Shown piece after piece: positions 1 to 5,445 of a stretch of 5,445 bases of DNA. The notes under the pieces were generated by a model. The model was not told the origin of the DNA. It saw nothing but the letters and a program-made list of their open reading frames with translations, and searched no databases. Numbering within the stretch: the first letter of the stretch is position 1; every line of letters begins with the position of its first letter. The stretch lies in contig JAIJEI010000144.1 of assembly GCA_022739095.1 (NCBI GenBank), positions 1 to 5,445 of the forward strand, given 5' to 3'. A program made the position numbers and the translations under genes. This DNA is from Bifidobacterium sp. (lineage in GTDB: Bacteria > Actinomycetota > Actinomycetes > Actinomycetales > Bifidobacteriaceae).

Positions 1-2229
1 CCCAGTGAAGAGAATTTCGCCGAAAAGACCAAGGAACTCGCCGAATTGTGGGGTGCGGACGCCATCCGCAACTCCGACGGCACGCATCTGGACGAGGCAG
101 TGCTCGCTCTCGGCAAGAAAATCTACAGCGCCTACTTCCCGACCCGCGCCCACAACGAGTGGATCACCCTGCACATGGACGAGACCCCGCAGGTCTACCT
201 GCTGACCGCCCGTATCCTGGCCGAGTCCAACGCGGTGGATATGCCGCTGATGGACGGCTTCTTCGAGGAACAGCTCAAGCCTAACCGCGACGCCGACCCG
301 CACCGGTACTGGGAGGTCGTGGATCGCACCACGGGCGAGGTCGTGGACCCGTCCGGCTGGACGCTCGACCCGGGCGAGGACACCGTGCACGTGACCGCGG
401 CCGTGCCGATGCACGAATACACGGTGAGCTTCCTGGCCTACATCATCTGGGACCCAGTCGAGATGTACAACCACCTGACCAACGACTGGGGCGACAAGGA
501 ACACGAGATCCCGTTCGACATCTACCATCCGGCCACCCGCAAGTTCGTATTCGACACGTTCGAGCAGTGGCTTAAGGACAGCCCGCAGACCGATGTGGTG
601 CGATTCACCACGTTCTTCTACCAGTTCACGCTCCTGTTCGATGAAAAGCGCCGCGAAAAGGTCGTCGACTGGTTCGGTTGCGCCTGCACCGTAAGCCCGC
701 GTGCGCTGGATGATTTCGAAGCCAAGTACGGCTACCGCCTGCGCCCGGAGGACTTCGTGGACGGCGGTGCCTACAACTCCGCATGGCGTGTGCCCAGAAA
801 GGCCCAGCGCGACTGGATCGACTTCCTCTCCGGCTTTGTGCGCGAAAACGTCAAGCAGCTCGCCGACATGTCCCACGCCGCCGGCAAAGAGACGATGATG
901 TTCCTCGGCGACCAGTGGATCGGCACCGAACCGTACAAGGATGGATTCGACGAGCTCGGCCTGGACGCCGTGGTCGGATCCATCGGCGACGGCACCACCA
1001 CCCGCATGATCGCCGATATTCCGGGCGTCAGGTACACCGAAGGCCGCTTCCTGCCGTACTTCTTCCCCGACACGTTCTACGAGGGCAATGATCCGAGCAT
1101 CGAAGGCCTCGACAACTGGCGCAAGGCCCGCCGCGCGATCCTGCGTTCGCCGATCAGCCGCATGGGCTACGGCGGCTACCTCTCCCTGGCCGCCAAGTTC
1201 CCGAAGTTCGTGGACACGGTGACCCATATCGCCAACGAATTCCGCGACATCCACGACCGCACCGGTGGGGTGGCCGCCGAAGGCGAGCTCAACGTGGCGA
1301 TTCTGAATTCCTGGGGCAAGATGCGCTCCTGGATGGCGTTCACCGTGGCGCACGCCCTGCCCAACAAGCAGACCTACTCCTACTACGGCATTCTGGAATC
1401 CCTGTCCGGCATGCGCGTGAACGTGCGGTTCATCAGCTTCGACGACGTACTCGCGCATGGCATCGATAGCGATATCGATGTGATCATCAACGGCGGCCCG
1501 GTCGACACCGCATTCACCGGCGGCGACGTGTGGACCAACCCGAAGCTCGTGGAAACCGTGCGCGCCTGGGTGCGTGGCGGCGGCGCGTTCGTGGGCGTGG
1601 GCGAGCCGAGCTCGGCACCGCGCTTCCAAGCGGGCCGGTTCTTCCAGCTGGCCGACGTGATTGGCGTGGACGAGGAGCGCTATCAGACCCTCTCCGTGGA
1701 CAAGTACTTCCCACCGGTGGTGCCGGACCACTTCATCACCGCCGATGTGCCGGTCGACCCGGCGACCCGCGAGGCTTGGGAACAGGCCGGCTACTGCATC
1801 CCGCTGAGCGGTTGCGGCGGTGGCCAGTCCATCAAGCCGTTGGGCGGCATCGATTTCGGCGAACCCGTGCTCAACACGTATCCGGTCAATGAAAACGTGA
1901 CCCTGCTGCGCGCGGACGGCGGGCAGGTGCAGCTCGCGACCAATGATTATGGCGAAGGCCGCGGTGTATACATCTCCGGTCTGCCTTATTCGGCGGCCAA
2001 CGCCCGACTGCTGGAACGCGTGCTGTTCTATGCCTCCCACAACGAAGACAAGTATGCGGCTTGGAGCTCATCCAACCCGGAGTGCGAGGTGGCGCACTTC
2101 CCCGAGCAAGGGTTGTACTGCGTAATCAACAACACCGATCAGCCGCAGCGGACCACGGTGACTCTGGCCGATGGCACCACCGAGGACTTCGACCTGCCCG
2201 ACAGCGGCATCGCATGGCGTGAAGCCTGA
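1..2229 (+). CDS. lnpA: 1,3-beta-galactosyl-N-acetylhexosamine phosphorylase (GH112), 5'-truncated
   Basis: Cytoplasmic enzyme that splits lacto-N-biose I or galacto-N-biose with inorganic phosphate, giving galactose 1-phosphate and GlcNAc or GalNAc. The frame is open from base 1 (PSEENFAEKTKELAELWGAD...) to the TGA at 2227-2229, so 742 codons are visible. The known bifidobacterial enzyme has 751 residues, so about nine N-terminal residues lie outside. That offset fits every landmark I recall: the general acid Asp313 (GAC at 910-912, in GDQWIGTEP), the acceptor-site positions Pro161, Val162, Asn166 and Ser336, and Cys236. In order, the protein holds a TIM-barrel-like catalytic domain (to about residue 435), a glutamine-amidotransferase-like alpha/beta domain (about 435-650, including DVIINGGPVDTAF and VRGGGAFVGVGEPSS) and a C-terminal beta domain. 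There is no signal peptide in the visible part. It is the first gene of the four here; promoter and start codon are upstream. The TTG at 46 is internal. No frameshift is seen. Identity is near certain; domain limits are from memory. Confidence 0.97.
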   Translation, partial: PSEENFAEKTKELAELWGADAIRNSDGTHLDEAVLALGKKIYSAYFPTRAHNEWITLHMDETPQVYLLTARILAESNAVDMPLMDGFFEEQLKPNRDADPHRYWEVVDRTTGEVVDPSGWTLDPGEDTVHVTAAVPMHEYTVSFLAYIIWDPVEMYNHLTNDWGDKEHEIPFDIYHPATRKFVFDTFEQWLKDSPQTDVVRFTTFFYQFTLLFDEKRREKVVDWFGCACTVSPRALDDFEAKYGYRLRPEDFVDGGAYNSAWRVPRKAQRDWIDFLSGFVRENVKQLADMSHAAGKETMMFLGDQWIGTEPYKDGFDELGLDAVVGSIGDGTTTRMIADIPGVRYTEGRFLPYFFPDTFYEGNDPSIEGLDNWRKARRAILRSPISRMGYGGYLSLAAKFPKFVDTVTHIANEFRDIHDRTGGVAAEGELNVAILNSWGKMRSWMAFTVAHALPNKQTYSYYGILESLSGMRVNVRFISFDDVLAHGIDSDIDVIINGGPVDTAFTGGDVWTNPKLVETVRAWVRGGGAFVGVGEPSSAPRFQAGRFFQLADVIGVDEERYQTLSVDKYFPPVVPDHFITADVPVDPATREAWEQAGYCIPLSGCGGGQSIKPLGGIDFGEPVLNTYPVNENVTLLRADGGQVQLATNDYGEGRGVYISGLPYSAANARLLERVLFYASHNEDKYAAWSSSNPECEVAHFPEQGLYCVINNTDQPQRTTVTLADGTTEDFDLPDSGIAWREA
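1461..1480 (+). repeat. Perfect 8-bp inverted repeat with GCGA loop inside lnpA
   Basis: CATCGATA at 1461-1468 and TATCGATG at 1473-1480 are exact reverse complements around GCGA, a GNRA-type tetraloop in RNA. It encodes residues 497-502 (IDSDID) of LnpA. The hairpin is seen directly in the sequence; any function is unproven, and the repeated Ile-Asp coding could produce it by chance. Confidence 0.5.
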
Positions 2230-2241
2230 TACCCGCGTTTT

Positions 2242-2247
2242 GGAGAA
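2242..2247 (+). promoter_or_regulatory. Ribosome-binding site of nahK
   Basis: GGAGAA lies 10 bases before the ATG at 2258 in a 28-base gap after the lnpA stop. It is the weakest Shine-Dalgarno match of the three in this window, but it decides the nahK start, because the upstream ATG at 2171 has no comparable site. Confidence 0.75.
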
Positions 2248-2257
2248 CGGACCCATC

Positions 2258-3337
2258 ATGACCGAAAGCAATGAAGTTTTATTCGGTGTCGCCTCGCATT
2301 TTGCGCTGGAAGGTGCCGTGACCGGCATCGAACCTTACGGAGACGGCCATATCAACACCACCTATCTGGTGACCACGGACGGCCCCCGTTACATCCTGCA
2401 GCGGATGAACACCAGCATCTTCCCCGATACGGTGAATCTGATGCGCAATGTCGAACTGGTCACCTCCACTCTCAAGGCTAAGGGCAAGGAGACGCTGGAC
2501 ATTGTGCCCACCACCTCCGGTGCCACTTGGGCCGAGATCGATGGCGGTGCATGGCGCGTCTACAAGTTCATCGAACATACCGTGTCGTACAACCTCGTAC
2601 CGAACCCGGACGTGTTCCGCGAGGCCGGCAGCGCATTCGGCGACTTCCAGAACTTCCTGTCCGAATTCGACGCCAGCCAGCTGACCGAAACCATCGCCCA
2701 CTTCCACGACACCCCGCATCGTTTCGAGGACTTCAAGGCCGCCCTCGCCGCGGACAAGCTCGGTCGCGCCGCCGCATGCCAGCCGGAAATCGACTTCTAT
2801 CTGAGCCACGCCGACCAGTATGCCGTCGTGATGGATGGGCTCAGGGACGGTTCGATTCCGCTGCGCGTGACCCACAACGACACCAAACTCAACAACATCC
2901 TCATGGACGCCACCACCGGCAAGGCGCGTGCGATCATCGATCTCGACACCATCATGCCCGGCTCCATGCTGTTCGACTTCGGCGATTCCATACGCTTTGG
3001 TGCGTCCACTGCTCTGGAAGACGAAAAGGACCTCAGCAAGGTGCATTTCAGCACCGAGCTGTTCCGCGCCTACGCGGAAGGCTTCGTGGGCGAACTACGC
3101 GGCAGCATCACCGCGCGCGAGGCCGAACTGCTGCCGTTCAGCGGCAACCTGCTCACCATGGAATGCGGCATGCGCTTTCTCTCCGACTACTTGGAAGGCG
3201 ATATCTACTTTGCCACCAAGTACCCCGAGCACAATCTGGTGCGCACCCGCACCCAGATCAAACTCGTGCAGGAGATGGAGCAGAAGGCCGGCGAAACCCG
3301 CGCCATCGTAGCCGACATCATGGAGGCCGCCAGGTGA
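2258..3337 (+). CDS. nahK: N-acetylhexosamine 1-kinase (NahK / LnpB)
   Basis: ATP-dependent cytoplasmic kinase that makes GlcNAc 1-phosphate or GalNAc 1-phosphate from the free amino sugar released by LnpA. It is an anomeric (C1) kinase, unlike ordinary GlcNAc 6-kinases. The product is 359 residues, the length of the characterised B. longum enzyme, and begins MTESNEVLFGV. The fold is aminoglycoside-phosphotransferase-like. Residues 28-36 (GDGHINTTY) form the N-lobe glycine-rich loop region. The catalytic loop is HNDTKLNN with Asp208 as the base (GAC at 2879-2881). IDLDT at 228-231 supplies the metal-binding aspartate Asp228. Sugar-site residues recalled from structures also fall in place: His31, Thr231, Arg306 and Tyr317. 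The start is the ATG at 2258, preceded by GGAGAA. The frame is also open upstream to an ATG at 2171, but that would overlap the lnpA end and lacks a ribosome site. The gene sits 28 bases after lnpA and 46 before lnpC, so co-transcription is likely. Nothing appears broken. Confidence 0.97.
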   Translation: MTESNEVLFGVASHFALEGAVTGIEPYGDGHINTTYLVTTDGPRYILQRMNTSIFPDTVNLMRNVELVTSTLKAKGKETLDIVPTTSGATWAEIDGGAWRVYKFIEHTVSYNLVPNPDVFREAGSAFGDFQNFLSEFDASQLTETIAHFHDTPHRFEDFKAALAADKLGRAAACQPEIDFYLSHADQYAVVMDGLRDGSIPLRVTHNDTKLNNILMDATTGKARAIIDLDTIMPGSMLFDFGDSIRFGASTALEDEKDLSKVHFSTELFRAYAEGFVGELRGSITAREAELLPFSGNLLTMECGMRFLSDYLEGDIYFATKYPEHNLVRTRTQIKLVQEMEQKAGETRAIVADIMEAAR

Positions 3338-3368
3338 GCAGTCAGCCGAACCATACCCGAACCATTAT

Positions 3369-3376
3369 GGAGGAGG
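3369..3376 (+). promoter_or_regulatory. Ribosome-binding site of lnpC
   Basis: GGAGGAGG, an extended Shine-Dalgarno site, ends seven bases before the ATG at 3384. It lies within the 46-base nahK-lnpC gap, where I see no terminator stem or promoter. Confidence 0.85.
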
Positions 3377-3383
3377 CCGAGCA

Positions 3384-4931
3384 ATGAGCGATCAGCTGAC
3401 CGAGGTATACGCCAGCATCGACGCCCTAGTCGATTACGCCTTGGATCATCTCGACCTCGACCCACGCAACGCAGACTGGACCCGCAACCAAATCTTCGCC
3501 CTCTTCCACCTGGATTCCTACCCCGGACCCAAAACCACAACGTCGGTGGCGTCAGTGTCAGACGTAGTCCAGGACATTGTCGGCAGCCGAAGCCAGGCCC
3601 CCTCTGACGGAAAGACCCCCGACCCCCTACTCGCCGCCTTCCGCGCCGCCGCCACAACCGCCGGCCTCTTCGAGCCGGAGGAAGGCCCGGCCTACGCCGA
3701 CACCATCATGGGCATCCTCTCCGCCAACCCCGCCGATCTCGACGACCGGTTCCTGCTCGTCGAGCACCGGGATGGCGGCATGGCCGCCATGCAATGGTTC
3801 TACGACTACTGCGTGGCCAACAATTATGTCAAGCGTGCCCAGCTCGACCGGAACCCGCGCTTCGACTCGCACGGGTTGACGGTGACCATCAACCTCGCCA
3901 AACCCGAATTCAAGAACATGAAGAAGGCGGCGGCCGGCAACGCCGTGGCCGGCGGCTACCCGAAGTGCACGATCTGCCATGAGAACGAGGGCTTCGCCGG
4001 ACGCGACAAGCGCACGCTGCGCACCCTGCCGGTCACGCTCGGCGGTGAGTCATGGTTCTGGCAGTTCTCGCCCTACGGCTACTTCGACCAGCACGGCATC
4101 TGCGTGAACACCGACCACATGTCGATGCACGTGGACCGCGACACTTTCGGCCATCTGCTCGACTTCGTGGACCGCTTCCCCGGATACTTCCTCGGATGCA
4201 ACGCCGCGTTGCCCCGTATCGGCGGCTCGGTGCTCGCCCACGACCACTACCAGGGCGGCGGCGAACTGCTGCCGATGCACAAGGCCGCCACCTGGGCCGC
4301 CTTCGCACTCGCCGACTATCCGGACGCCGTGGTCGAAATCCTCGACTGGCCCGGTACCGCCGTACGCGTGGTGTCGAAAAACCGCCAGAGCATCATCGAC
4401 GTATCCGACATCATCCGCGAGGCATGGGTCGGTTATGACGACGCGGCGAACGGCATCGCCAGCCATGACGCGGACGGCAACCGCCAATCCGCCCTCTCGC
4501 CCAGCGCGATCATCACCGAACGCGGCTATGAGATGAGTCTCATCTTCCGCAACAATGCGATCAGCGACGAGTACCCGGAAGGTGTTTTCCATGCACACCC
4601 CGAATACTGGCCGGTCAAGCAGGAGCCGATCGGACTGATCGAAGCCCAAGGCTTGTTCATTCTTCCCGGACGGCTCGTCGACCAGCTCGGCGTCGTCGAA
4701 GAGGCGCTCGCCGAAGGCCGCGATCTGCCCGATGAAGTCAGCGAATTCAGTCTCGAATGGGGCGAACTCGCTGAAACATTGGCCGGAAACCGCGACCGCG
4801 AGGCCATCCACCAAGCCGTATGCGACGAGCTCGGCAGCGTCTGCTACCGCATCCTCGGCAACACGGCCGTCTTCAAGCAGAAAGCCACCACGCAAACATT
4901 CCTCGAAAGCCTTGGTTTTGCCGCTAGGTGA
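3384..4931 (+). CDS. lnpC: UDP-glucose/UTP--hexose-1-phosphate uridylyltransferase, family II (LnpC, GalT2)
   Basis: Transfers UMP between UDP-glucose and galactose 1-phosphate, giving UDP-galactose and glucose 1-phosphate. In the lnp pathway the bifidobacterial enzyme is also assigned to handling the N-acetylhexosamine 1-phosphates. The 515-residue length fits the family-II GalT proteins of Firmicutes and bifidobacteria, not the roughly 350-residue family-I GalT. The best signature is residues 275-292, ALPRIGGSVLAHDHYQGG, close to the family-II pattern I recall (DLPIVGG...HxHxQGG), with His286 and His288 around Asp287. Other visible landmarks are CTICHENEGFAGR from Cys195, with Cys198 nearby, and FPGYFLGCN just before the signature. 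The N-terminal DPRNADWTRNQIFALF looks family-typical; residues about 48-78 are a low-complexity, probably variable linker with less typical codons. The start ATG follows a strong GGAGGAGG, and the stop is TGA at 4929-4931. No membrane segment or signal peptide. Family assignment is firm; exact substrate range is inferred from the operon. Confidence 0.95.
   Translation: MSDQLTEVYASIDALVDYALDHLDLDPRNADWTRNQIFALFHLDSYPGPKTTTSVASVSDVVQDIVGSRSQAPSDGKTPDPLLAAFRAAATTAGLFEPEEGPAYADTIMGILSANPADLDDRFLLVEHRDGGMAAMQWFYDYCVANNYVKRAQLDRNPRFDSHGLTVTINLAKPEFKNMKKAAAGNAVAGGYPKCTICHENEGFAGRDKRTLRTLPVTLGGESWFWQFSPYGYFDQHGICVNTDHMSMHVDRDTFGHLLDFVDRFPGYFLGCNAALPRIGGSVLAHDHYQGGGELLPMHKAATWAAFALADYPDAVVEILDWPGTAVRVVSKNRQSIIDVSDIIREAWVGYDDAANGIASHDADGNRQSALSPSAIITERGYEMSLIFRNNAISDEYPEGVFHAHPEYWPVKQEPIGLIEAQGLFILPGRLVDQLGVVEEALAEGRDLPDEVSEFSLEWGELAETLAGNRDREAIHQAVCDELGSVCYRILGNTAVFKQKATTQTFLESLGFAAR
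3772..3790 (+). repeat. Perfect 8-bp GC-rich inverted repeat inside lnpC
   Basis: ATGGCGGC at 3772-3779 and GCCGCCAT at 3783-3790 are exact reverse complements separated by ATG. The segment encodes DGGMAAM of LnpC. A stable mRNA hairpin is plausible, but Gly-Gly and Ala-Ala codons in GC-rich DNA readily create such a pairing. Confidence 0.45.
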
Positions 4932-4999
4932 AACAGGGCAAGTGAAGTAAGCTCAATACTGAAGGAAAACCGAAGGCAAGTCCTTCCAAAGGAGGAAAC
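4932..4999 (+). other. lnpC-lnpD intergenic spacer (longest in the window)
   Basis: This 68-base spacer is richer in A than the flanking genes. It contains GAAGG/TCCTTC-type short inverted repeats (4961-4966 or 4972-4976 against 4981-4986) next to the lnpD ribosome site. It has no GC-rich stem followed by a T run, so no intrinsic terminator is apparent, and the AATACT at 4955-4960 has no -35 partner at normal spacing. It most likely just carries the translation-initiation region of lnpD. Confidence 0.5.
4988..4995 (+). promoter_or_regulatory. Ribosome-binding site of lnpD
   Basis: AAAGGAGG is the best anti-Shine-Dalgarno complement in the window, four bases before the ATG at 5000. The spacing is on the short side. 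Bases 4989-4993 could pair with the upstream TCCTT at 4981-4985, so the site may be partly masked. Confidence 0.85.
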
Positions 5000-5445
5000 A
5001 TGACCACTGTTCTGGTTACGGGCGGTGCTGGATTCATTGCCACCCACACCGACATCGAACTGCTCAACAAGGGCTACGACGTTATTTCCGTAGATAACTA
5101 CGGCAACTCGTCTCCCGTGGCGCTTGAGCGCGTCGAGCAGATCACCGGCAAGCCGGTCAAGCGTTACGACGGTGACGTGCGCGATGAGGCGCTTATGGAA
5201 CGCGTCTTCACCGAAAACGACATCGACTGGGTCATCCATTTCGCCGGTCTCAAGGCCGTGGGCGAGTCCGTGGCCAAGCCGATCGAATACTACGACAACA
5301 ACCTGTACTCCACGCTTGTGCTGCTCAAGGTGATGAAGAAGCACGACGTCAAGAAGATCATCTTCTCCTCCTCCGCCACCGTGTACGGCACGCCGAAGGA
5401 ACTGCCGATCACCGAGGAGACGCCGACCGGCGGCACCACCAACCC
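5000..5445 (+). CDS. lnpD: UDP-glucose/UDP-N-acetylglucosamine 4-epimerase (LnpD, GalE-type), 3'-truncated
   Basis: NAD-dependent extended short-chain dehydrogenase that interconverts UDP-galactose and UDP-glucose. In this operon it is also credited with UDP-GalNAc/UDP-GlcNAc. It closes the cycle with LnpC. Only 148 of an expected 340 or so residues are present, plus two bases of a Pro codon. The N-terminal Rossmann motif is TGGAGFIATHT (residues 7-17), with Ala14 where E. coli GalE has the third glycine. VDNYGNSS (about 31-38) fits the cofactor-adenosine loop, GDVRD holds the aspartate contacting the adenine side, and HFAGLKAVGES is strongly GalE-like. FSSSATVYG (from Phe122) supplies the catalytic serine, Ser125 by alignment to E. 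coli Ser124. The window ends after Asn148-Pro, so the YxxxK catalytic pair, expected at Tyr150, is just outside. So is the C-terminal substrate-gating residue that sets UDP-HexNAc use. The start is the ATG behind AAAGGAGG. Truncation is a window edge, not a mutation. Confidence 0.95.
   Translation, partial: MTTVLVTGGAGFIATHTDIELLNKGYDVISVDNYGNSSPVALERVEQITGKPVKRYDGDVRDEALMERVFTENDIDWVIHFAGLKAVGESVAKPIEYYDNNLYSTLVLLKVMKKHDVKKIIFSSSATVYGTPKELPITEETPTGGTTN

Noticed and set aside
46..48. TTG as the start of the lnpA coding region
   Set aside because: The frame is open to base 1 and the residues before it (PSEENFAEKTKELAE) match the conserved N-terminus of the phosphorylase; the true start is upstream of the window.
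1605..1616. 12-bp perfect palindrome GCCGAGCTCGGC in lnpA
   Set aside because: No loop, no partner copy and fully inside the Glu-Pro-Ser-Ser coding segment; expected by chance in GC-rich DNA.
2171..2257. Upstream ATG extending nahK by 29 residues over the lnpA end
   Set aside because: No ribosome site precedes it, the added residues look like out-of-frame lnpA, and the ATG at 2258 gives the known 359-residue protein.
2279..3046. 255-codon open frame on the - strand opposite nahK
   Set aside because: Same shadow pattern in GC-rich DNA; the + strand encodes a fully recognised kinase with intact catalytic residues.
3338..3383. Terminator between nahK and lnpC
   Set aside because: No GC-rich stem followed by a T tract is present; the spacer only carries the lnpC ribosome site.
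2527..3387. 286-codon + frame overlapping nahK and ending at the lnpC start
   Set aside because: Arg/Pro/His-rich translation typical of a shifted reading of high-GC coding DNA; no family resemblance.
4050..4895. 281-codon open frame on the - strand opposite lnpC
   Set aside because: It mirrors the codon periodicity of lnpC, its translation is Val/Gly/Ala/Glu-rich with no recognisable motif, and it has no credible ribosome site.
4918..4960. Possible promoter before lnpD (TTGCCG and AATACT)
   Set aside because: The two boxes are about 31 bases apart, far from the usual 17, and AATACT matches the -10 consensus at only four of six positions.

Overview
The window suggests a Bifidobacterium of the B. 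longum group (longum, infantis, breve or a close relative). Four genes in a row, all on the + strand, match the lacto-N-biose/galacto-N-biose (lnp) operon of bifidobacteria. The DNA is GC-rich with strong G/C preference at third codon positions, and each internal gene has a purine-rich Shine-Dalgarno site. Species assignment rests on recalled protein sequences, not on a search.

Layout: 1-2229 is lnpA (GH112 phosphorylase), lacking only about its first nine codons. 2258-3337 is nahK (lnpB, N-acetylhexosamine 1-kinase) and is complete. 3384-4931 is lnpC (family-II hexose-1-phosphate uridylyltransferase) and is complete. 5000-5445 is the first 148 codons of lnpD (galE-type UDP-hexose 4-epimerase), cut just before its expected catalytic tyrosine. 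The gaps are 28, 46 and 68 bases. None holds a convincing terminator or promoter, so the genes are probably one transcript driven from upstream of the window. No stretch over 300 bases lacks a gene, and there are no RNA genes, mobile elements or CRISPR arrays.

How the genes work together: lacto-N-biose (Gal-beta-1,3-GlcNAc, from human-milk oligosaccharides) or galacto-N-biose (Gal-beta-1,3-GalNAc, from mucin) is imported and split by phosphate by LnpA. The products are galactose 1-phosphate and a free N-acetylhexosamine. NahK phosphorylates the amino sugar at C1. LnpC exchanges sugar 1-phosphates with UDP-sugars, and LnpD epimerises UDP-Gal to UDP-Glc (and, in this pathway, UDP-GalNAc to UDP-GlcNAc). 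The result is glucose 1-phosphate and GlcNAc 1-phosphate for central metabolism. Phosphorolysis saves the ATP that a galactokinase would spend.

This is a known and well-studied system; I do not see an undescribed one. The points worth a second look are small: two perfect inverted repeats inside coding sequence (one closing a GNRA-type tetraloop), a possible pair of competing hairpins at the lnpD ribosome-binding site, a rare-codon linker in lnpC, and a Gly-to-Ala change in the LnpD dinucleotide-binding motif.
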